This document shows, in pieces, positions 42,150 through 47,954 of a stretch of 47,954 nt of DNA (position 1 is the first letter of the stretch; each line of letters begins with the position of its first letter). The DNA lies in the NCBI GenBank assembly GCA_035762545.1, contig DASTOM010000017.1, positions 1-47,954 on the forward strand, written 5' to 3'. The notes under the pieces were generated by a model. The model saw only the letters and a list, made by a program, of their open reading frames with translations. It ran no database searches and was not told the origin of the DNA. The stretch comes from JANQRA01 sp035762545. GTDB taxonomy: Bacteria; Actinomycetota; Acidimicrobiia; Spongiisociales; ZC4RG35. The position numbers and the translations under genes are program-made.

Positions 42150-43874
42150 ATGTCCCACAGGAATTCGGAACCCGATGTGCGTCCGGTTTGGTTCGATTCG
42201 CTGGGTCCGGCTGCCCTGAACGAGCTTGTCATGACGGAGGACGCCGAGCGATGGCTGCGAGCTGTTGGTCGGGTCCTGTCACTCGTGATCGTCGCAGGGT
42301 CCGCTTTCGCAGTGGGCTCCGGATTGAACCCTGGCGGAGACGACTACCCATCGTGGGGACAGCCGGCTTCGCTGGCAGCGGCTGTTCTCGCACTGCTCGG
42401 CCTTGCATTGGCGTGGCGGTGGGAAGCCTTCGGTCTCCTCGCTATCACGGCAGGAGTGGCCATCGGCTCCTTGGCGGCATTCGAGTACGGGGCGGTACTT
42501 TCGCTTGGCGTGGCATTGGCGTTCATCACTCCAGGTGTGCTGTTTGTCCTTGCCTGGAGTCGAATCCGGACGCTACGTTCGGTGCTGACTGTCGCGGCCG
42601 GCGTGGTGTTACTGCTCGCGGTGGGCGGAGGGGCCGCCTATGCCTTCAACCAACTCAGTACCGGACCGGCACATCCAGAGTCGGATAGGTTGGCGGTGCA
42701 AGGGTCAGCGGTGGGATGGGTGTGGTCAGGGGGCGTGACGAGCACCGAGGCAGTGGTGGTGGCCAGCGTGGAAGCCGCTGATTCCGTTCGTCTCGGCTAC
42801 CGGCCCGCCGAATCCGAGGAAATGACCTACGTCGATTCGTCGCTACGCGGTCCTGTGTATCGGTTCGAGTTGTCCGCTCTCGCCCCAGGTACCAAATACG
42901 ACTATCACCTGGAGGTGGATGGCCACGTCGACGATGGTCACCCAGGTCGGTTCACGACCTGGCCGTCGACCGGCTTCGACTTCACTGTCGCCTTCTCTGG
43001 GTGTGCTAGTCCTGGGTCGAACGGCATGGTTTTCGATGTGATCCACGAGGCCGAACCCGACCTCTACATCATCACCGGGGACTTCTTCTATGCCGATATC
43101 GCCGACAGCGCCCTCGACAGCTTCACGTCTGAATTCGACAGCACACTGTCGGCGCCGGCCCAGGCTGCGCTCTATGAGTCCGTTCCCATCGCATACACCT
43201 GGGACGATCACGACTATGGCCCCAACGACTCGGGTAGAGCGTCACCGAGTCGGGGCGCCGCCCTGGTGAGCTATCGGACGATCGTTCCTCACTATCCGTT
43301 CGCTCTCGACGGTCCTGACGCGCCCATCGCTCAAGCATTCACGATGGGTTCGGTCCGATTCATCATCACGGACACCAGGTCGGCACGGACAGAAACGACC
43401 GCGCTCGGAGCCGAACAACTCGAATGGCTCCTCGACGAGTTGGCCACATCCTCTCGGTCTCACAGTGTCGTCATATGGGTGAGCTCGATCCCATGGTTGG
43501 GGGAAGCGGAGCGCGGCGCAGACTCATGGGCCGGCTTTCCTGAGGAGCGGGCGCTGATAGGTCGTCACATCGAGGTGAATGGGATCGACAACCTCGTGAT
43601 GCTGGCGGGAGACGCCCACATGGTCGCCTTCGATGACGGCACGAACAACCCCGATGGCGGCTTTCCCGTGATGCACGCCGGAGCCCTCGACCGACCGGGC
43701 TCTGAGAAAGGCGGCCCATTCAGCGGTGGTGCCTTCCCCGGTGCCGGCCAGTTCGGCTTGGTCGAGGTGAGTGACGACGGCGGTGGCCCGGTTGAGATCG
43801 AACTGAGTGGTCATAGCTACGACGGGCGGGAGTTGCTCTCGATCGACCTGGAATATCCGAGGGTGTCGCCGTGA
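42150..43874 (+). CDS. Membrane-anchored PhoD-like alkaline phosphatase
   Basis: 574 aa. Four or five hydrophobic segments cover about residues 40-165, then an immunoglobulin-like N domain (TEAVVVASVEAADSVRLGY), then the PhoD metallophosphatase: FSGCASPGSNGMVFDVI, GDFFYADI, TWDDHDYGPND near 352, and GDAHMVAFDD near 487. PhoD enzymes are usually secreted via Tat as free proteins; this one is fixed in the membrane by a multi-helix front. The start has GGAAGG a few bases upstream. Confidence 0.88.
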   Translation: MSHRNSEPDVRPVWFDSLGPAALNELVMTEDAERWLRAVGRVLSLVIVAGSAFAVGSGLNPGGDDYPSWGQPASLAAAVLALLGLALAWRWEAFGLLAITAGVAIGSLAAFEYGAVLSLGVALAFITPGVLFVLAWSRIRTLRSVLTVAAGVVLLLAVGGGAAYAFNQLSTGPAHPESDRLAVQGSAVGWVWSGGVTSTEAVVVASVEAADSVRLGYRPAESEEMTYVDSSLRGPVYRFELSALAPGTKYDYHLEVDGHVDDGHPGRFTTWPSTGFDFTVAFSGCASPGSNGMVFDVIHEAEPDLYIITGDFFYADIADSALDSFTSEFDSTLSAPAQAALYESVPIAYTWDDHDYGPNDSGRASPSRGAALVSYRTIVPHYPFALDGPDAPIAQAFTMGSVRFIITDTRSARTETTALGAEQLEWLLDELATSSRSHSVVIWVSSIPWLGEAERGADSWAGFPEERALIGRHIEVNGIDNLVMLAGDAHMVAFDDGTNNPDGGFPVMHAGALDRPGSEKGGPFSGGAFPGAGQFGLVEVSDDGGGPVEIELSGHSYDGRELLSIDLEYPRVSP

Positions 43875-43897
43875 GATGTGCCAACCCGCGGACCTGT

Positions 43898-44582
43898 CTA
43901 CACGCCCGCTGCCGGCACAGTGGTGCCATGAACACGGCAACTGCAGTCGGTCCCTCCTGAGGACATCACGATCCTGTATGCGGTTGCGGTCACGACGACC
44001 CCGAGCAGCATCCCCGCCACCACGTCGGTCGCCCAATGGGCGCCGAGTGAAACCCTGCTCATGGCGACGGCTGTCACGATGACGACCGACGTGCCGAGCG
44101 TTATCCGTCGGAGCGTCGAGCTGTGCGTGAGCACGAAGGTCACCGCCGGCACCAGGCCCACCATGCCACGGCTGTCATCACGTGACCACTGGAAAAGACG
44201 CGAGAAACCCGACCGTTCCTGGGCGAGGGCGGTCGATCAGGAACTTGACCGCCACCTCGACAAGAAGTGCAGAGACCGCGCTCACTGCGAGCACGACCGC
44301 AAGGCTGCGGCAGCGGCAGGCGACGATCAGGACGGCGCCCATGGTGATCGGCCAGATGAGGAGACGGTCGCCGAGAAGTGTCGTCAGGTCGATCACAGAC
44401 GATGCCGAGCCGTGGATTCCGGTGATCAGACGACCGAGGAGCTCGTCGAACGGCTGAATCGACGCCGGTTGGGCCGCCACTGCGAATGCCAGGGCTACGA
44501 AGAGGGACCCGGTGACGAATGTCAACTTCGAGAGGCTGGCTGGAGGTCCCTGGATGTCAGATGCCCCCTTCATCTCCCTCAT
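43898..44582 (-). pseudogene. PAP2-family phosphatase broken by a frameshift at PSGH
   Basis: Two frames together encode one PAP2 phosphatase. The first (44582-44178) has membrane helices and motif C1 KFLIDRPRP, then runs into a stop after FLASFP. Reading resumes in another frame as SGHVMTAVAWWAW and continues with motif C3 SRVSLGAHWATD down to 43898. The missing base falls between 44190 and 44191, inside the catalytic PSGH motif. It could be a true inactivation or a base-call error; everything else looks intact. Last gene of the minus-strand operon. Confidence 0.82.
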
Positions 44583-45204
44583 TGTCCTCGACCCCGGATC
44601 TTGTGTCAGTCGTCAGGGACGTTGCCACGAAGAACGGCCAGACGCCTGCCGGCAGACCCTTGTGATGTTTGGACCACGATCTCGCCACGACGGTTGCGAC
44701 CCCTCCGACGATGACGATCCCGACAGCAGCTGAGACCCGACTGCCGAACTCGAGGAAAGTGACGAGACGTATCGCGTAGCCCACGGTGACGCACGCAACG
44801 AACCAGGGGAGGAGTGACGGGGCCGCGTGGAGGACTGCGACACCGGAGAGAAGGAAGAAGACCACGACGACGGACGAGATGGCCCAGACGAAGGCGATGC
44901 CCTCGACATATCCACCCGGGTTGAAGTAGTTCCATGTGGCACCCGGGAGCGCGATGGCCCCGAGCGTGAGCAGAGCGGCAGCTGTCATCCAATACGCCCT
45001 GGTTCTCCGGAGCCCCTTGGGCGGTTGGAGGATCTCGAACTCTCCGCGGATCGTCTGGGCGGCGGTGCTCGCCCCCATCAGGCTCGCTCGCTTCCGCGCA
45101 GACCGGATCCCAAAGGCTTTCCGGTAGAGGTCATCGAAGAGAAGGGCCACGCTGAAGAGAACTCCCAGCCCCATGGCGGCGGGAATGAAGACCGCAATCG
45201 TCAT
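44557..45204 (-). CDS. Membrane protein in the PEP-synthase-like operon
   Basis: 215 aa, unrecognised. Helices at about 4-24, 72-90, 101-121, 126-146 and 152-172; after the first there is a basic stretch (RKAFGIRSARKRASL). The ATG overlaps the previous gene stop (ATGA), and its own tail overlaps the PAP2 gene start. It is probably made together with the phosphotransferase-like enzyme and could anchor or export something for it. No function can be assigned. Confidence 0.7.
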   Translation of the reverse strand: MTIAVFIPAAMGLGVLFSVALLFDDLYRKAFGIRSARKRASLMGASTAAQTIRGEFEILQPPKGLRRTRAYWMTAAALLTLGAIALPGATWNYFNPGGYVEGIAFVWAISSVVVVFFLLSGVAVLHAAPSLLPWFVACVTVGYAIRLVTFLEFGSRVSAAVGIVIVGGVATVVARSWSKHHKGLPAGVWPFFVATSLTTDTRSGVEDNEGDEGGI

Positions 45205-47753
45205 GACCTCGATTCCTTCCGTTGGTGAATGGTCACCGTTCCGGAGAATCCATCCACCGTCAGATCGACGGACTGTCCCTGCAGCCGGTCGACGAGGCCG
45301 GGGAGATTCAAGACAGCAGGCAACCCGATTTCGCGAGCCACAACAGCGGCATGTGAGAGCGGCCCTCCGTTCTCGACCACGACCGCACCTGCCTGGAGGA
45401 ACAAGGGAGTCCAGGAGGCGTCAGTGCTCTGTGCCACCAGAACACATCCACGTGGAAGCGTCGTGGCAGGATTGGTGACGACCACGGCCGGCCCCGTGTA
45501 CTCGCCGGCACTCCCGGCCCATCCCTGGAACACGTTGCCTTCGAGGACGTCAGCCTCCGGTGCTGTTGGCCGCCCGACGAAACGGAGTGGCAATGGTTCG
45601 TCTTCTCTCGCAGCCTCGAGGTGGCGCGAACGCGTGTCCAACGTAGTCGGACTCGGTCGTCGTCCGGTGAGGACACCTGGAAGCTCGAAGACGGTCAGCA
45701 AATCCATTTCGGTCGGATCGCTCAAGACCTTCGACTCGGTGAGCCGTTTCCCGAATTCGAGAGTGGCGCGCCGGACTTCGCCGCCGAGACGCAAGAGCGC
45801 AGTCTTAGTGTGCTCACGCCGTGTGAGCAGTGACACGACGTCGTCGACCATCCGACTCAGGATCCAGATTCGGACATCGATGACCTGGCCTGTGAGCCAA
45901 CGGATGCGACGCCATTTTGGATTGTCGGTCAATAGGGCCACCACCTCGGCGAACGATTCTCTCCGCAGATCCTCCAGGTGACGGTGGGGGCGCCTCGCCA
46001 ACTCGATGGCCTGGGCGAGCAGGTCCCCCGAGTGCCCCAGCTCTTCCCAGGTCTCACCTCCGAATACCGAGCCCGATCCGGCCCGCTTGACGATCGTGTC
46101 CCAGCTCACGATGAACGCCGCGCCGCTGGGATGGTTGGCGACCTCATCCCAGAGCTGATCCGAGGACACCTCCTGGTCGAAGAGCTCGGCGAGAGGACCG
46201 TCGAGATGCTCTCGAACCAGGTCTCTGAGCCTGAAGATCAGCTGCCCGCCGCCAGTCTCGCCCGCGCCTGATGTGAGACGCCTGACCCAGTTCGATGCCT
46301 CCTCGTCCTCCATTCGCCCATCGAAGAACAGCTCGAGGCCGCGATAGGCCGCCGCCGCGGCGGCGGCCACTCCCACTTGTGCCGCCATGATTCTCCCGCC
46401 CAGGTCGACGAGGCGATGCAGATAAGCCGCCAGCGCCGGATCGCTCATCCGTGACATGTCGACGGATGCCTCGAGGAGCTCTTCGACCGCCGGCACCGCG
46501 ACGTCGGCTTCTCGGATGAAGCGGGACCTGACAGCCAGCTCGCGCAGAGAGTGCCTGATGGTGTGCCAGTTCAAGCCATCAGGCGAGCCATGATCCGGGT
46601 CATCATTGTGTTCCGGCAGAGGTTGTCTGAAGTACTGCTGCTCGAGTTCTTCCGGGGAACCGCCCGGCCTGAGCGCCACCGCTTCTTTCAATATGTCCAA
46701 ATTGGTGGCGGCACGCCCCCGGAACCGGGCGAGGATGCCAAAAGGTGTCGAGATGTACGGGAGTGCCCCAAGATCGTCGTAGACGATCCGGAAGGCCTCT
46801 TCGAGGAGCCGGCCGGCGATTGACCAAAGCCACGGAGAGAGGACGCCAGGCACCATCTCGGCAATTCCAGCCGTCGTGTATGTGACCGTCGGATTCGGCA
46901 GTGTGTCGAAGGGATCCGTTTGAGCGCCAGCATCGATGGTTATCGGTCGTGCCTGGACGACGTAGACCTGCTGCCCGTCGTATGCCCATTCGATGTCCTG
47001 GGGGTTCCCGAGGTCCGTCTCCACGCGCAAAGAGAGCTCGATGACTCGAGGCAATGGCTGGGGGAGATGGTGATAGTCGTGCCTGTCGACGATGTACGCA
47101 TCCGGAGTCACCGCACCCGACACCAACAACTCTCCCAGACCGTCGACCGACTCGACTCGTAATCCTTCGGGTGTCCCCCCGGGATCGACTGTGAAGACAA
47201 CCCCAGCGGAGCGGGCGGGAACCATCTTCATCAAGAGCACCCCCATCAATATCGGTGAGCCGGCGACGCCCCGGAACCTTCGATACGCGATCGGACCTGG
47301 CAGCCAAAGCGACGCCCACACCCTCCGCACCGATTCGAGCAACTCGGCTTCCCCGCTGACATCGAGGAATGATCGATACTGGCCGGCGAACGAAGACAGC
47401 AACGTGTCTTCGGCAGTGGCGGAGGATCTGACCGCAACGGGGGATGTGCCACCCACTTCGCTCGCCAGGGACACGATCTCGCCGGCGAGGTCGGACGAGA
47501 TGGCGGCAGTCATGAACTTGTCCTGAACCTCCCGGATTGCCTCCTCGTCAGGCCCGGGCGCCATCTGCAATCGATGGAGCTCGACGCCCAAGTGGGCATC
47601 ATCCACGAATTTTTCGTATGCCGCTGTCGTCACCGCACCAGAGCGCGGGACCGGCATCCCAAGGCCGATCAGACGATCGGTCATCGCTGCCTTCCCACCC
47701 ACAAGGGCAACATCGGCCCCGGATCCGTCCAGAACCAGAGTGCTCCGGGTCAC
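45201..47753 (-). CDS. Rifampin-phosphotransferase / PEP-synthase-like enzyme
   Basis: 850 aa from GTG 47753. An N-terminal ATP-binding PPDK_N domain has GGKAAMTDRLIGLGMPVP, VAVRSSATAEDTLLSSFAGQYRSF and IEWAYDGQQVYVVQARPITI. A long helical middle follows. The C-terminal swivelling His domain has GGPLSHAAVVAREIGLPAV (His near 800). There is no PEP/pyruvate barrel, so it cannot be a complete PEP synthase; length and layout match rifampin phosphotransferases and related enzymes that move the beta-phosphate of ATP to a substrate. The true acceptor is not shown by the sequence. Confidence 0.85.
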   Translation of the reverse strand: MTRSTLVLDGSGADVALVGGKAAMTDRLIGLGMPVPRSGAVTTAAYEKFVDDAHLGVELHRLQMAPGPDEEAIREVQDKFMTAAISSDLAGEIVSLASEVGGTSPVAVRSSATAEDTLLSSFAGQYRSFLDVSGEAELLESVRRVWASLWLPGPIAYRRFRGVAGSPILMGVLLMKMVPARSAGVVFTVDPGGTPEGLRVESVDGLGELLVSGAVTPDAYIVDRHDYHHLPQPLPRVIELSLRVETDLGNPQDIEWAYDGQQVYVVQARPITIDAGAQTDPFDTLPNPTVTYTTAGIAEMVPGVLSPWLWSIAGRLLEEAFRIVYDDLGALPYISTPFGILARFRGRAATNLDILKEAVALRPGGSPEELEQQYFRQPLPEHNDDPDHGSPDGLNWHTIRHSLRELAVRSRFIREADVAVPAVEELLEASVDMSRMSDPALAAYLHRLVDLGGRIMAAQVGVAAAAAAAYRGLELFFDGRMEDEEASNWVRRLTSGAGETGGGQLIFRLRDLVREHLDGPLAELFDQEVSSDQLWDEVANHPSGAAFIVSWDTIVKRAGSGSVFGGETWEELGHSGDLLAQAIELARRPHRHLEDLRRESFAEVVALLTDNPKWRRIRWLTGQVIDVRIWILSRMVDDVVSLLTRREHTKTALLRLGGEVRRATLEFGKRLTESKVLSDPTEMDLLTVFELPGVLTGRRPSPTTLDTRSRHLEAAREDEPLPLRFVGRPTAPEADVLEGNVFQGWAGSAGEYTGPAVVVTNPATTLPRGCVLVAQSTDASWTPLFLQAGAVVVENGGPLSHAAVVAREIGLPAVLNLPGLVDRLQGQSVDLTVDGFSGTVTIHQRKESRS

Positions 47754-47954
47754 CTCGATGTGTCGCGGAGCTCAGGATCGGAAGGCATCTCCAGGCTGGC
47801 GCGGTAGGTAGCGAGACCCCGGTCAGCAATTCGATGTACTGGCTCTCCGGTGGCCGCCGAGCGGCTCTCCAGCCACGTGACCAGATCGGCCCTGACAGAA
47901 AGCAACAACCGCGCGCCTCCGAGCCTGGCGATCGCGAGCAGCTGGATCAGACCC
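47750..47954 (-). CDS. Partial gene, C-terminal end only
   Basis: At the right edge the minus strand encodes at least 67 residues to TGA 47750-47752 (for example LLSVRADLVTWLES and LEMPSDPELRDTSR). It continues beyond the window. Good coding character and a GTGA overlap with the next gene show it is real and first of the visible operon. The family cannot be told from this tail. Confidence 0.6.
   Translation of the reverse strand, partial: GLIQLLAIARLGGARLLLSVRADLVTWLESRSAATGEPVHRIADRGLATYRASLEMPSDPELRDTSR

Noticed and set aside
1..47954. Phage, transposase or CRISPR elements
   Set aside because: No integrase, transposase, terminase or regularly spaced repeat was found in any frame that I read.

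Overview
This is a GC-rich stretch of an actinobacterial chromosome. Several things point that way: F420-type luciferase-like (LLM) oxidoreductases, many GTG starts, Thr-rich linkers after lipoprotein signals, a group 3b-type NiFe hydrogenase operon, and a class III cyclase fused to an AAA/TPR regulator. The style suggests an Acidimicrobiia-like lineage, but that is an inference from gene content only; no rRNA or other marker gene lies in the window.

Layout. 0-3.3 kb: a large cyclase/ATPase/TPR regulator, then a small membrane protein. 4.0-11.3 kb: a potassium block. It holds a KimA-like APC transporter, the KdpD/KdpE two-component system with two small membrane genes, and a TrkA-type RCK protein. 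No KdpFABC pump is present. 11.6-18.4 kb: a 6.8-kb segment bounded by two near-identical 29-nt copies of a tRNA or tmRNA 3' end. Inside are a membrane protein, a CPBP protease, a NarL-type two-component pair, a cyclase remnant, and an Hsp20 / coiled-coil / mini-DnaJ module. The segment ends in a frameshifted P-type ATPase C-terminus that is cut exactly at the right-hand repeat. 18.5-22.5 kb: an alpha/beta hydrolase, an ECF sigma factor coupled to a membrane protein, a small secreted protein and an OsmC-like protein.

22.7-29.7 kb: hydrogenase region. A minus-strand DMT transporter and DUF6390-like gene face a plus-strand operon. That operon encodes beta subunit, cyclic-nucleotide-binding-fold protein, FAD/NAD subunit, small subunit, large subunit, maturation protease and HypC. 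Every junction overlaps, so translation is probably coupled. 29.8-33.1 kb: two Thr-rich lipoproteins (NodB deacetylase and GerMN), a membrane protein, a second cyclase remnant and a small secreted protein. 33.3-41.2 kb: a divergent sugar or polyol locus. On the minus strand are SDR, permease, binding protein, glycerol-1-phosphate dehydrogenase-like and LLM genes; on the plus strand are a LacI regulator, a second LLM gene and the ABC ATPase. The 143-bp divergent intergenic region carries a promoter and repeated LacI-like half-sites. 41.3-43.9 kb: a Pr6Pr-like membrane protein and a PhoD-like phosphatase. 43.9-48 kb: a minus-strand operon with a partial gene, a rifampin-phosphotransferase/PEP-synthase-like enzyme, a membrane protein and a PAP2 phosphatase broken by a frameshift in its PSGH motif.

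I saw no CRISPR array, rRNA, intact tRNA, insertion sequence or phage gene. The least conventional parts are the tRNA-end-bounded segment with its mini-DnaJ module, the Kdp sensor system rewired to non-Kdp potassium genes, and the split F420-linked sugar locus.
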